Assembly: GCF_000003605.2 (NCBI RefSeq)
Contig: NW_003144111.1
Coordinates: 30,523-94,522 of the forward strand
DNA from: Saccoglossus kowalevskii
Taxonomy: Eukaryota; Hemichordata; Enteropneusta; Harrimaniidae
DNA length: 64,000 nt
Direction: 5' to 3'
Below the pieces are notes generated by a model that made no database searches, was not told the DNA's origin, and worked only from the letters and a program-made list of their open reading frames with translations. A program made the translations under genes and the position numbers. Position 1 is the first letter of the stretch. Every line of letters starts with the position of its first letter. Of this stretch, positions 40,076 through 52,004 are shown one piece after another.

Positions 40076-40740
40076 TAGTGTTATCATCGTGTTGCTGATG
40101 CAATCCTAGTGGTATCGTGTGGTTACTGCTGCGATACACTCATACAAACCTAGTGCTTTCATCGTGTTGCTGATGCAATCCTAGTGGTATCGTGTGGTTA
40201 CTGCTGCGATACACTCATACAAACCTAGTGTTATCATCGTGTAGCTGATGCAATCCTAGTGGTATCGTGTGGTTACTGCTGCAATACACTCATACAAACC
40301 TAGTGTTATCATCGTGTTGCTGATGCAATGCTGGTGGTATCGTGTGGTTACTGCTGCGATACACTCATACAAACCTAGTGTTATCATCGTGTAGCTGATG
40401 CAATCCTAGTGGTATCGTGTGGTTACTGCTGCGATACACTCATACAAACCTAGTGTTATCATCGTGTTGCTGATGCAATCCTGGTGGTATCGTGTGGTTA
40501 CTGCTGCGATACACTCATACAAACCTAGTGTTATCATCGTGTTGCTGATGCAATCCTAGTGGTATCGTGTGGTTACTGCTGCGATACACTCATACAAACC
40601 TAGTGTTATCATCGTGTTGCTGATGCAATCCTGGTGGTATCGTGTGGTTACTGCTGCGATACACTCATACAAACCTAGTGTTATCATCGTGTTGCTGATG
40701 CAATCCTGGTGGTATCGTGTGGTTACTGCTGCGATACACT

Positions 40741-40750
40741 CAGACATACA
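40741..40750 (+). other. 4-bp insertion in a unit
   Basis: The unit reads CTCAGACATACAAATC where CTCATACAAATC is expected, an extra GACA. The register moves from 26 to 30 modulo 75 and stays there until 57857. Confidence 0.9.
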
Positions 40751-41400
40751 AATCTAGTGTTATCATCGTGTTGCTGATGCAATCCTGTTGGTATCGTGTG
40801 GTTACTGCTGCGATACACTCATACAAACCAAGTGTTATCATCGTGTTGCTGATGCAATCCTGGTGGTATCGTGTGGTTACTCCTGCGATACACTCATACA
40901 AACCTAGTGATATCATCGTGTTGCTGATGCAATCCTGGTGGTATTGTGTGGTTACTGCTGCGATACACTTATACAAACCTAGTGTTATCATCGTGTTGCT
41001 GATGCAATCCTGGTGGTATTGTGTGGTTACTGCTGCGATACACTCATACAAACCTAGTGTTATCATCGTGTTGCTGATGCAATCCTGGTGGTATCATGTG
41101 GTTACTGCTGCGATACACTCATACAAACCTAGTGTTATCATCGTGTTGCTGATGCAATCCTGGTGGTATCGTGTGGTTACTGCTGCGATACACTCATACA
41201 AACCTAGTGTTATCATCGTGTTGCTGATGCAATCCTGGTGGTATCGTGTGGTTACTGCTGCGATACACTCATACAAACCTAGTGTTATCATCGTGTTGCT
41301 GATGCAATCCTGGTGGTATCGTGTGGTTACTGCTGCGATACACTCATACAAATCTAGTGTTATCATCGTGTTGCTGATGCAATCCTGGTGGTATCGTGTG

Positions 41401-42219
41401 CTTACTGCTGCGATACACTCATACAAACCAAGTGTTATCATCGTGTTGCTGATGCAATCTTGGTGGTATCGTGTGGTTACTGCTGCGATACACTCATACA
41501 AACCTAGTGTTATCATCGTGTTGCTGATGCAATCCTGGTGGTATCATGTGGTTACTGCTGCGATACACTCATACAAACCTAGTGTTATCATCGTGTTGCT
41601 GATGCAATCCTGGTGGTATCGTGTGGTTACTGCTGCGATACACTCATACAAACCTAGTGTTATCATCGTATTGCTGATGCAATCCTGGTGGTATCGTGGG
41701 ATTACTGCTGCGATACACTCATACAAACCTAGTGTTAGCATCGTGTTGCTGATGCAATCCTGGTGGTATCGTGTGGTTACTGCTGCGATACACTCATACA
41801 AACCTAGTGTTATCATCGTGTTGCTGATGCAATCCTGGTGGTATCGTGTGGTTACTGCTGCGATACACTCATACAAACCTAGTGTTATCATCGTGTTGCT
41901 GATGCAATCCTGGTGGTATCGTGTGGTTACTGCTGCGATACACTCATACAAACCTAGTGTTATCATCGTGTTGCTGATGCAATCCTGGTGGTATCGTGTG
42001 GTTACTGCTGCGATACACTCATACAAATCTAGTGTTATCATCGTGTTGCTGATGCAATCCTGGTGGTATCGTGTGCTTACTGCTGCGATACACTCATACA
42101 AACCAAGTGTTATCATCGTGTTGCTGATGCAATCTTGGTGGTATCGTGTGGTTACTGCTGCGATACACTCATACAAACCTAGTGTTATCATCGTGTTGCT
42201 GATGCAATCCTGGTGGTAT
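41401..42219 (+). repeat. Nine-unit (675 bp) repeated variant series
   Basis: CTTACTG at 41401 and 42076 is in each case preceded by CAAATC and followed by a T1A unit, AATCTTGGTGG and TATCATGTGG. The second copy also agrees with 36857-37340 from TTAGC onward, at a distance of 65 units plus 4 bp. Confidence 0.8.
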
Positions 42220-42629
42220 CATGTGGTTACTGCTGCGATACACTCATACAAACCTAGTGTTATCATCGTGTTGCTGATGCAATCCTGGTGGTATCGTGTG
42301 GTTACTGCTGCGATACACTCATACAAACCTAGTGTTATCATCGTATTGCTGATGCAATCCTGGTGGTATCGTGGGATTACTGCTGCGATACACTCATACA
42401 AACCTAGTGTTATCATCGTGTTGCTGATGCAATCCTGGTGGTATCGTGTGGTTACTGCTGCGATACACTCATACAAACCTAGTGTTATCATCGTATTGCT
42501 GATGCAATCCTTGTGGTATCGTGGGATTACTGCTGCGATACACTCATACAAACCTAGTGTTATCATCGTGTTGCTGATGCAATCCTGGTGGTATCGTGTG
42601 GTTACTGCTGCGATACACTCATACAAACC

Positions 42630-43079
42630 TAGTGTTATCATTGTGTAGCTGATGCAATCCTAGTGGTATCGTGTGGTTACTGCTGCGATACACTCGTACA
42701 AACCTAGTGTTATCATCGTGTTGCTGATGCAATCCTGGTGGTATCGTGTGGTTACTGCTGCGATACACTCATACAAACCTAGTGTTATCATCGTGTTGCT
42801 GATGTAATCCTAGTGGTATCGTGTGGTTACTGCTGCGATACACTCATACAAACCTAGTGTTATCATCGTGTTGCTGATGCAATCCTAGTGGTATCGTGTG
42901 GTTACTGCTGCGATACACTCATACAAACCTAGTGTTATCATCGTGTTGGTGATGCAATCCTAGTGGTATCGTGTGGTTACTGCTGCGATACACTCATACA
43001 AACCTAGTGTTATCATCGTGTTGCTGATGCAATCCTGGTGGTATCGTGTGGTTACTGCTGCGATACACTCATACAAACC
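42630..43079 (+). repeat. Six-unit cassette copy
   Basis: Matches 33396 in unit order and in the TTGGTGATGC change, and is followed by a T1A unit at 43080. Confidence 0.82.
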
Positions 43080-45554
43080 AAGTGTTATCATCGTGTTGCT
43101 GATGCAATTCTGGTGGTATCGTGTGGTTACTGCTGCGATACACTCATACAAACCTAGTGTTATCATCGTGTTGCTGATGCAATCCTGGTGGTATCGTGTG
43201 GTTACTGCTGCGATACACTCATACAAACCAAGTGTTATCATCGTGTTGCTGATGCAATCCTGGTGGTATCGTGTGGTTACTGCTGCGATACACTCATACA
43301 AACCTAGTGTTATCATCGTGTTGCTGATGCAATCCTGGTGGTATCGTGTGGTTACTGCTGCGATACACTCATACAAACCTAGTGTTATCATCGTGTAGCT
43401 GATGCAATCCTAGTGGTATCGTGTGGTTACTGCTGCGATACACTCATACAAACCTAGTGTTATCATCGTGTTGCTGATGCAATCCTAGTGGTATCGTGGG
43501 ATTACTGCTGCGATACACTCATACAAACCTAGTGTTATCATCGTGTTGCTGATGCAATCCTAGTGGTATCGTGGGATTACTGCTGCGATACACTCATACA
43601 AACCTAGTGTTATCATCGTGTTGCTGATGCAATCCTGGTGGTATCGTGTGGTTACTGCTGCGATACACTCATACAAACCTAGTGTTATCATCGTGTTGCT
43701 GATGCAATCCTGGTGGTATCGTGTGGTTACTGCTGCGATACACTCATACAAACCTAGTGTTAGCATCGTGTTGCTGATGCAATCCTGGTGGTATCGTGTG
43801 GTTACTGCTGCGATACACTCATACAAACCTAGTGTTATCATCGTGTTGCTGATGCAATCCTGGTGGTATCGTGGGATTACTGCTGCGATACACTCATACA
43901 AACCTAGTGTTATCATCATATTGCTGATGCAATCCTGGTGGTATCGTGTGGTTACTGCTGCGATACACTCATACAAACCTAGTGTTATCATCGTGTAGCT
44001 GATGCAATCCTAGTGGTATCGTGTGGTTACTGCTGCAATACACTCATACAAACCTAGTGTTATCATCGTGTTGCTGATGCAATCCTGGTGGTATCATGTG
44101 GTTACTGCTGCGATACACTCATACAAACCTAGTGTTATCATCGTGTAGCTGATGCAATCCTAGTGGTATCGTGTGGTTACTGCTGCGATACACTCATACA
44201 AACCTAGTGTTATCATCGTGTTGCTGATGCAATCCTGGTGGTATCGTGTGGTTACTGCTGCGATACACTCATACAAACCTAGTGTTATCATCGTGTTGCT
44301 GATGCAATCCTAGTGGTATCGTGGGATTACTGCTGCGATACACTCATACAAACCTAGTGTTATCATCGTGTTGCTGATGCAATCCTAGTGGTATCGTGGG
44401 ATTACTGCTGCGATACACTCATACAAACCTAGTGTTATCATCGTGTTGCTGATGCAATCCTGGTGGTATCGTGTGGTTACTGCTGCGATACACTCATACA
44501 AACCTAGTGTTATCATCGTGTTGCTGATGCAATCCTGGTGGTATCATGTGGTTACTGCTGCGATACACTCATACAAACCTAGTGTTAGCATCGTGTAGCT
44601 GATGCAATCTTAGTGGTATCGTGTGGTTACTGCTGCGATACACTCATACAAACCTAGTGTTATCATCGTGTTGCTGATGCAATCCTGTTGGTATCGTGTG
44701 GATACTGCTGCGATACACTCATACAAACCTAGTGTTATCATTGTGTAACTGATGCAATCCTAATGGTATCGTGTGGTTACTGCTGCGATACACTCATACA
44801 AACCTAGTGTTATCATCATGTTGCTGATGCAATCCTGGTGGTATCGTGTGGTTACTGCTGCGATACACTCATACAAACCTAGTGTTATCATCGTGTTGCT
44901 GATGCAATCCTGGTGGTATCGTGTGGTTACTGCTGCGATACACTCATACAAACCTAGTGTTATCATCGTATTGCTGATGCAATCCTGGTGGTATCGTGGG
45001 ATTACTCCTGCGATACACTCATACAAACCTAGTGTTATCATCGTATTGCTGATGCAATCCTGGTGGTATCGTGGGATTACTGCTGCGATACACTCATACA
45101 AACCTAGTGTTATCATCGTGTTGCTGATGCAATCCTGGTGGTATCGTGTGGTTACTGCTGCGATACACTCATACAAACCTAGTGTTATCATCGTGTTGCT
45201 GATGCAATCCTGGTGGTATCGTGTGGTTACTGCTGCGATACACTCATACAAACCTAGTGTTATCATCGTGTTGCTGATGCAATCCTGGTGGTATCGTGTG
45301 GTTACTGCTGCGATACACTCATACAAACCTAGTGTTATCATCGTGTTGCTGATGCAATCCTGGTGGTATCGTGTGGTTACTGCTGCGATACACTCATACA
45401 AACCTAGTGTTATCATCGTGTTGCTGATGCAATCCTGGTGGTATCGTGGGATTACTGCTGCGATACACTCATACAAACCTAGTGTTATCATCGTCTTGCT
45501 GATGCAATCCTGGTGGTATCGTGTGGTTACTGCTGCGATACACTCATACAAACC

Positions 45555-46004
45555 TAGTGTTATCATCGTGTAGCTGATGCAATCCTAGTGGTATCGTGTG
45601 GTTACTGCTGCAATACACTCATACAAACCTAGTGTTATCATCGTGTTGCTGATGCAATCCTGGTGGTATCGTGTGGTTACTGCTGCGATACACTCATACA
45701 AACCTAGTGTTATCATCGTGTAGCTGATGCAATCCTAGTGGTATCGTGTGGTTACTGCTGCGATACACTCATACAAACCTAGTGTTATCATCGTGTTGCT
45801 GATGCAATCCTAGTGGTATCGTGTGGTTACTGCTGCGATACACTCATACAAACCTAGTGTTATCATCGTGTTGCTGATGCAATCCTGGTGGTATCGTGTG
45901 GTTACTGCTGCGATACACTCATACAAACCTAGTGTTATCATTGTGTAGCTGATGCAATCCTAGTGGTATCGTGTGGTTACTGCTGCGATACACTCGTACA
46001 AACC
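45555..46004 (+). repeat. Boundary module (subtype Q, 5-unit spacing)
   Basis: Boundary unit with TGCAATA at 45555 and marker unit at 45930, 375 bp apart, with the same three intervening unit types as at 33021. Confidence 0.76.
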
Positions 46005-46379
46005 TAGTGTTATCATCGTGTTGCTGATGCAATCCTGGTGGTATCGTGTGGTTACTGCTGCGATACACTCATACAAACCTAGTGTTATCATCGTGTTGCT
46101 GATGTAATCCTAGTGGTATCGTGTGGTTACTGCTGCGATACACTCATACAAACCTAGTGTTATCATCGTGTTGCTGATGCAATCCTAGTGGTATCGTGTG
46201 GTTACTGCTGCGATACACTCATACAAACCTAGTGTTATCATCGTGTTGCTGATGCAATCCTAGTGGTATCGTGTGGTTACTGCTGCGATACACTCATACA
46301 AACCTAGTGTTATCATCGTGTTGCTGATGCAATCCTGGTGGTATCGTGTGGTTACTGCTGCGATACACTCATACAAACC
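45930..46379 (+). repeat. Six-unit cassette copy
   Basis: Standard order with marker unit, GATGTAATCC and three G33A units; followed by a T1A unit at 46380 and a dimer-patterned run. Confidence 0.82.
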
Positions 46380-48104
46380 AAGTGTTATCATCGTGTTGCT
46401 GATGCAATCCTGGTGGTATCGTGTGGTTACTGCTGCGATACACTCATACAAACCTAGTGTTATCATCGTGTTGCTGATGCAATCCTGGTGGTATCGTGTG
46501 GTTACTGCTGCGATACACTCATACAAACCAAGTGTTATCATCGTGTTGCTGATGCAATCCTGGTGGTATCGTGTGGTTACTGCTGCGATACACTCATACA
46601 AACCTAGTGTTTTCATCGTGTTGCTGATGCAATCCTGGTGGTATCGTGTGGTTACTGCTGCGATACACTCATACAAACCTAGTGTTATCATCGTGTTGCT
46701 GATGCAATCCTGGTGGTATCGTGTGGTTACTGCTGCGATACACTCATACAAACCTAGTGTTATCATCGTGTAGCTGATGCAATCCTAGTGGTATCGTGTG
46801 GTTACTGCTGCAATACACTCATACAAACCTAGTGTTATCATCGTGTTGCTGATGCAATCCTGGTGGTATCGTGTGGTTACTGCTGCGATACACTCATACA
46901 AACCTAGTGTTATCATCGTGTAGCTGATGCAATCCTGGTGGTATTGTGTGGTTACTGCTGCGATACACTCATACAAACCTAGTGTTATCATCGTGTTGCT
47001 GATGCAATCCTGGTGGTATCGTGTGGTTACTGCTGCGATACACTCATACAAACCTAGTGTTATCATCGTGTTGCTGATGCAATCCTGGTGGTATCGTGTG
47101 GTTACTGCTGCGATACACTCATACAAACCAAGTGTAATCATCGTGTTGCTGATGCAATCCTGGTGGTATCGTGTGGTTACTGCTGCGATACACTCATACA
47201 AACCTAGTGTTATCATCGTGTTGCTGATGCAATCCTGGTGGTATCGTGTGGTTACTGCTGCGATACACTCATACAAACCTAGTGTTATCATCGTGTTGCT
47301 GATGCAATCCTGGTGGTATCGTTTGGTTACTGCTGCGATACACTCATACAAACCTAGTGTTATCATCGTGTTGCTGATGCAATCCTGGTGGTATCGTGGG
47401 ATTACTGCTGCGATACACTCATACAAACCTAGTGTTAGCATCGTATTGCTGATGCAATCCTGGTGGTATCGTGGGATTACTGCTGCGATACACTCATACA
47501 AACCTAGTGTTATCATCGTGTTGCTGATGCAATCCTGGTGGTATCGTGTGGTTACTGCTGCGATACACTCATACAAACCTAGTGTTATCATCGTGTTGCT
47601 GATGCAATCCTGGTGGTATCGTGTGGTTACTGCTGCGATACACTCATACAAACCTAGTGTTATCATCGTGTTGCTGATGCAATCCTGGTGGTATCGTGTG
47701 GTTACTGCTGCGATACACTCATACAAATCTAGTGTTATCATCGTGTTGCTGATGCAATCCTGGTGGTATCGTGTGGTTACTGCTGCGATACACTCATACA
47801 AACCAAGTGTAATCATCGTGTTGCTGATGCAATCCTGGTGGTATCGTGTGGTTACTGCTGCGATACACTCATACAAACCTAGTGTTATCATCGTGTTGCT
47901 GATGCAATCCTGGTGGTATCGTGTGGTTACTGCTGCGATACACTCATACAAACCTAGTGTTATCATCGTGTTGCTGATGCAATCCTGGTGGTATCGTTTG
48001 GTTACTGCTGCGATACACTCATACAAACCTAGTGTTATCATCATATTGCTGATGTAATCCTGGTGGTATCGTGTGGTTACTGCTGCGATACACTCATACA
48101 AACC
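46380..48104 (+). repeat. Open-type block with first 9-unit repeat
   Basis: Open units, with T1A at 46380 and 46530. A short boundary-type interruption lies at 46755-46926. A 9-unit series bounded by GTTTGG at 47321 and 47996 includes TTAGCATCGTATT at 47436 and CCAAGTGTAATC near 47803. No gene is seen. Confidence 0.82.
47321..47995 (+). repeat. Nine-unit (675 bp) higher-order repeat copy
   Basis: Runs from GTTTGG to the next GTTTGG at 47996. Internal order: GTGGGATT, TTAGCATCGTATT with GTGGGATT, open units, CAAATC, CCAAGTGTAATC, two consensus units. Confidence 0.82.
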
Positions 48105-48479
48105 TAGTGTTATCATCGTGTAGCTTATGCAATCCTAGTGGTATCGTGTGGTTACTGCTGCAATACACTCATACAAACCTAGTGTTATCATCGTGTTGCT
48201 GATGCAATCCTGGTGGTATCGTGTGGTTACTGCTGCGATACACTCATACAAACCTAGTGTTATCATCGTGTAGCTGATGCAATCTTAGTGGTATCGTGTG
48301 GTTACTGCTGCGATACACTCATACAAACCTAGTGTTATCATCTTGTTGCTGATGCAATCTTGGTGGTATCGTGTGGTTACTGCTGCGATACACTCATACA
48401 AACCTAGTGTTATCATTGTGTAGCTGATGCAATCCTAGTGGTATCGTGTGGTTACTGCTGCGATACACTCGTACAAACC
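48105..48479 (+). repeat. Boundary module (subtype Q)
   Basis: Boundary unit (with GCTTATGC) at 48105, consensus-type, T18A with AATCTTAGTGG, a unit with ATCTTGTTGC, then marker unit with CGTAC at 48405, 300 bp downstream. Confidence 0.76.
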
Positions 48480-48854
48480 TAGTGTTATCATCGTGTTGCT
48501 GATGGAATCCTGGTGGTATCGTGTGGTTACTGCTGCGATACACTCATACAAACCTAGTGTTATCATCGTGTTGCTGATGTAATCCTAGTGGTATCGTGTG
48601 GTTACTGCTGCGATACACTCATACAAACCTAGTGTTATCATCGTGTTGCTGATGCAATCCTAGTGGTATCGTGTGGTTACTGCTGCGATACACTCATACA
48701 AACCTAGTGTTATCATCGTGTTGCTGATGCAATCCTAGTGGTATCGTGTGGTTACTGCTGTGATACACTCATACAAACCTAGTGTTATCATCGTGTTGCT
48801 GATGCAATCCTGGTGGTATCGTGTGGTTACTGCTGCGATACACTCATACAAACC
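48405..48854 (+). repeat. Six-unit cassette copy with GATGGAATCC
   Basis: Same sub-lineage as 19291 and 26869: GATGGAATCC in unit two, GATGTAATCC in unit three, TGTGATA in unit five. Confidence 0.82.
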
Positions 48855-49326
48855 TAGTGTTATCATCGTGTAGCTGATGCAATCCTAGTGGTATCATGTG
48901 GTTACTGCTGCGATACACTCATACAAACCTAGTGTTATCATCGTGTTGCTGATGCAATCCTGGTAGTATCGTGGGATTACTGCTGCGATACACTCATACA
49001 AACCTAGTGTTATCATCGTGTTGCTGATGCAATCCTGGTGCTATCGTGGGATTACTGCTGCGATACACTCATACAAACCTCGTGTTATAATCGTATTGCT
49101 GATGCAATCCTAGTGGTATTGTGGGATTACTGCTGCGATACACTCATACAAACCTAGTGTTATCATCGTGTAGCTGATGCAATCCTGGTGGTATCGTGTT
49201 GTTACTGCTGCGATACACTCATACAAACCTAGTGTTATCATCGTGTAGCTGATGCAATCCTAGTGGTATCGTGTGGTTACTGCTGCGATACACTCATACA
49301 AACCTAGTGTTATCATCGTGTTGCTG
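48405..49326 (+). repeat. Duplicated block, copy 2 (partner 26869-27790)
   Basis: Same order of rare variants as 26869-27790. The two diverge after about 49326, where this copy enters an open-type series with CAAATC. Confidence 0.85.
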
Positions 49327-50170
49327 ATGCAATCCTGGTGGTATCGTGTGGTTACTGCTGCGATACACTCATACAAATCTAGTGTTATCATCGTGTTGCT
49401 GATGCAATCCTGGTGGTATCGTGTGGTTACTGCTGCGATACACTCATACAAACCAAGTGTAATCATCGTGTTGCTGATGCAATCCTGGTGGTATCGTGTG
49501 GTTACTGCTGCGATACACTCATACAAACCTAGTGTTATCATCGTGTTGCTGATGCAATCCTGGTGGTATCGTGTGGTTACTGCTGTGATACACTCATACA
49601 AACCTAGTGTTATCATCGTGTTGCTGATGCAATCCTGGTGGTATCGTGTGGTTACTGCTGCGATACACTCATACAAACCTAGTGTTATCATCGTGTTGCT
49701 GATGCAATCCTAGTGGTATCGTGGGATTACTGCTGTGATACACTCATACAAACCTAGTGTTATCATCGTGTTGCTGATGCAATCCTGGTGGTAACATGGG
49801 ATTACTGCTGCGATACACTCATACAAACCTAGTGTTATCATCGTGTTGCTGATGCAATCCTAGTGGTATCGTGTGCTTACTGCTGCGATACACTCATACA
49901 AACCTAGTGTTATCATCGTGTTGCTGATGCAATCCTGGTGGTATCGTGTGGTTACTGCTGCGATACACTCATACAAATCTAGTGTTATCATCGTGTTGCT
50001 GATGCAATCCTGGTGGTCTCGTGTGGTTACTGCTGCGATACACTCATACAAACCAAGTGTAATCATCGTGTTGCTGATGCAATCCTGGTGGTATCGTGTG
50101 GTTACTGCTGCGATACACTCATACAAACCTAGTGTTATCATCGTGTTGCTGATGCAATCCTGGTGGTATC

Positions 50171-50695
50171 GTTTGGTTACTGCTGCGATACACTCATACA
50201 AACCTAGTGTTATCATCGTGTTGCTGATGCAATCCTGGTGGTATCGTGGGATTACTGCTGCGATACACTCATACAAACCAAGTGTTAGCATCGTATTGCT
50301 GATGCAATCCTGGTGGTATCGTGGGATTACTGCTGCGATACACTCATACAAACCTAGTGTTATCATCGTGTTGCTGATGCAATCCTGGTGGTATCGTGTG
50401 GTTACTGCTGCGATACACTCATACAAACCTAGTGTTATCATCGTGTTGCTGATGCAATCCTGGTGGTATCGTGTGGTTACTGCTGCGATACACTCATACA
50501 AACCTAGTGTTATCATCGTGTTGCTGATGCAATCCTGGTGGTATCGTGTGGTTACTGCTGCGATACACTCATACAAATCTAGTGTTATCATCGTGTTGCT
50601 GATGCAATCCTGGTGGTATCGTGTGGTTACTGCTGCGATACACTCATACAAACCTAGTGTAATCATCGTGTTGCTGATGCAATCCTGGTGGTATC
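50171..50695 (+). repeat. Seven-unit (525 bp) version of the 9-unit repeat
   Basis: Same start and order as 47321-47995, but the two consensus units before the next GTTTGG are missing, so the period is 525 bp. The GTAATC unit has CCTAG instead of CCAAG. Confidence 0.82.
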
Positions 50696-51370
50696 GTTTG
50701 GTTAGCGCTGCGATACACTCATACAAACCTAGTGTTATCATCGTGTTGCTGATGCAATCCTGGTGGTATCGTGGGATTACTGCTGCGATACACTCATACA
50801 AACCTAGTGTTAGCATCGTATTGCTGATGCAATCCTGGTGGTATCGTGGGATTACTGCTGCGATACACTCATACAAACCTAGTGTTATCATCGTGTTGCT
50901 GATGCAATCCTGGTGGTATCGTGTGGTTACTGCTGCGATACACTCATACAAACATAGTGTTATCATCGTGTTGCTGATGCAATCCTGGTGGTATCGTGTG
51001 GTTACTGCTGCGATACACTCATACAAACCTAGTGTTATCATCGTGTTGCTGATGCAATCCTGGTGGTATCGTGTGGTTACTGCTGCGATACACTCATACA
51101 AATCTAGTGTTATCATCGTGTTGCTGATGCAATCCTGGTGGTATCGTGTGGTTACTGCTGCGATACACTCATACAAACCAAGTGTAATCATCGTGTTGCT
51201 GATGCAATCCTGGTGGTATCGTGTGGTTACTGCTGCGATACACTCATACAAACCTAGTGTTATCATCGTGTTGCTGATGCAATCCTGGTGGTATCGTGTG
51301 GTTACTGCTGCGATACACTCATACAAACCTAGTGTTATCATCGTGTTGCTGATGCAATCCTGGTGGTATC
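50696..51370 (+). repeat. Nine-unit (675 bp) higher-order repeat copy
   Basis: Runs between GTTTGG units at 50696 and 51371 with the same internal order as 47321-47995. Private changes are GTTAGCGCTG near 50701 and AACATAG near 50953. Confidence 0.82.
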
Positions 51371-51404
51371 GTTTGGTTACTGCTGCGATACACTCATACA
51401 AACC

Positions 51405-51704
51405 TAGTGTTAGCATTGTGTAGCTGATGCAATCCTAGTGGTATCGTGTGGTTACTGCTGCGATACACTCGTACAAACCTAGTGTTATCATCGTGTTGCT
51501 GATGCAATCCTGGTGGTATCGTGTGGTTACTGCTGCGATACACTCATACAAACCTAGTGTTAGCATTGTGTAGCTGATGCAATCCTAGTGGTATCGTGTG
51601 GTTACTGCTGCGATACACTCGTACAAACCTAGTGTTATCATCGTGTTGCTGATGCAATCCTGGTGGTATCGTGTGGTTACTGCTGCGATACACTCATACA
51701 AATC
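51405..51704 (+). repeat. Two-unit (150 bp) direct tandem duplication
   Basis: A marker unit with TTAGCATTGTGTAG and CGTAC plus one consensus-type unit is present twice in a row (51405-51554 and 51555-51704). The second copy ends in CAAATC. Confidence 0.85.
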
Positions 51705-52004
51705 TAGTGTTATCATCGTGTTGCTGATGTAATCCTAGTGGTATCATGTGGTTACTGCTGCGATACACTCATACAAACCTAGTGTTATCATCGTGTTGCT
51801 GATGCAATCCTAGTGGTATCGTGTGGTTACTGCTGCGATACACTCATACAAACCTAGTTTTATCATCGTGTTGCTGATGCAATCCTAGTGGTATCGTGTG
51901 GTTACTGCTGCGATACACTCATACAAACCTAGTGTTATCATCGTGTTGCTGATGCAATCCTGGTGGTATCGTGTGGTTACTGCTGCGATACACTCATACA
52001 AACC
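51555..52004 (+). repeat. Six-unit cassette copy
   Basis: The marker unit carries TTAGCATTGTG. The second unit leads into CAAATC, the third has GATGTAATCC with TATCATGTGG, and the fourth leads into CCTAGTTTT. The last two changes recur exactly 9000 bp downstream. Confidence 0.8.

Larger units (their letters stand above)
38576..40568 (+). repeat. Stop-dense block with two boundary modules
   Basis: Boundary units start at 38576 and 39701, exactly 1125 bp (15 units) apart, and each is followed 300 bp later by the marker unit. GCAATGCTGG occurs near 39127 and 40327 (16 units apart), and TAGTGCTTTC at 40151. One open run lies at 39369-39719. No gene is seen. Confidence 0.82.
40569..42629 (+). repeat. 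Longest open-type block
   Basis: A 4-bp insertion at 40743 shifts the register, after which no stop-bearing unit occurs until 42646. This yields a 643-codon plus-strand frame (40717-42648) made only of the 25-residue repeat, with matching minus-strand frames. The block holds two copies of a variant series 675 bp apart (CTTACTG at 41401 and 42076). I do not regard the frame as a gene: it starts inside the repeat and has no unique domain. Confidence 0.82.
42630..46379 (+). repeat. Alternating cassette and open sub-blocks
   Basis: Cassette at 42630, open run 42973-43398 with T1A at 43080 and 43230, open run 43618-43998, a stop-dense interval to 44772, and an open run 44773-45573 carrying CGTCTTGC at 45492. 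The block ends with boundary unit 45555 and cassette 45930. One marker unit at 44730 has GTGTAACTG instead of GTGTAGCTG. No gene is seen. Confidence 0.8.
48105..49259 (+). repeat. Boundary module, cassette and stop-dense tail
   Basis: Boundary unit at 48105, cassette at 48405-48854 including GATGGAATCC, then units with CTGGTAGTAT, CTGGTGCTAT and CCTCGTGTTATAATCG (49078). The order of rare markers repeats the one at 26869-27790. No gene is seen. Confidence 0.82.
49260..51404 (+). repeat. Open-type block of 7-unit and 9-unit repeats
   Basis: GTTTGG marker units at 50171, 50696 and 51371 delimit a 525-bp (7-unit) and a 675-bp (9-unit) repeat with the same order of variants as 47321-47995. Long frames on both strands (49873-51423 plus, 49860-51416 minus) arise from the lack of stop-bearing units and are not regarded as genes. 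Confidence 0.82.

Noticed and set aside
40717-42648. 643-codon plus-strand reading frame as a protein gene
   Set aside because: It consists only of a 25-residue repeat, begins inside the repeat, has minus-strand frames over the same DNA, and its limits are set only by where stop-bearing units occur.
49860-51416. 518-codon minus-strand frame as a gene
   Set aside because: Same periodic 25-residue pattern, with an overlapping 516-codon plus-strand frame. No unique domain, signal peptide or promoter context.
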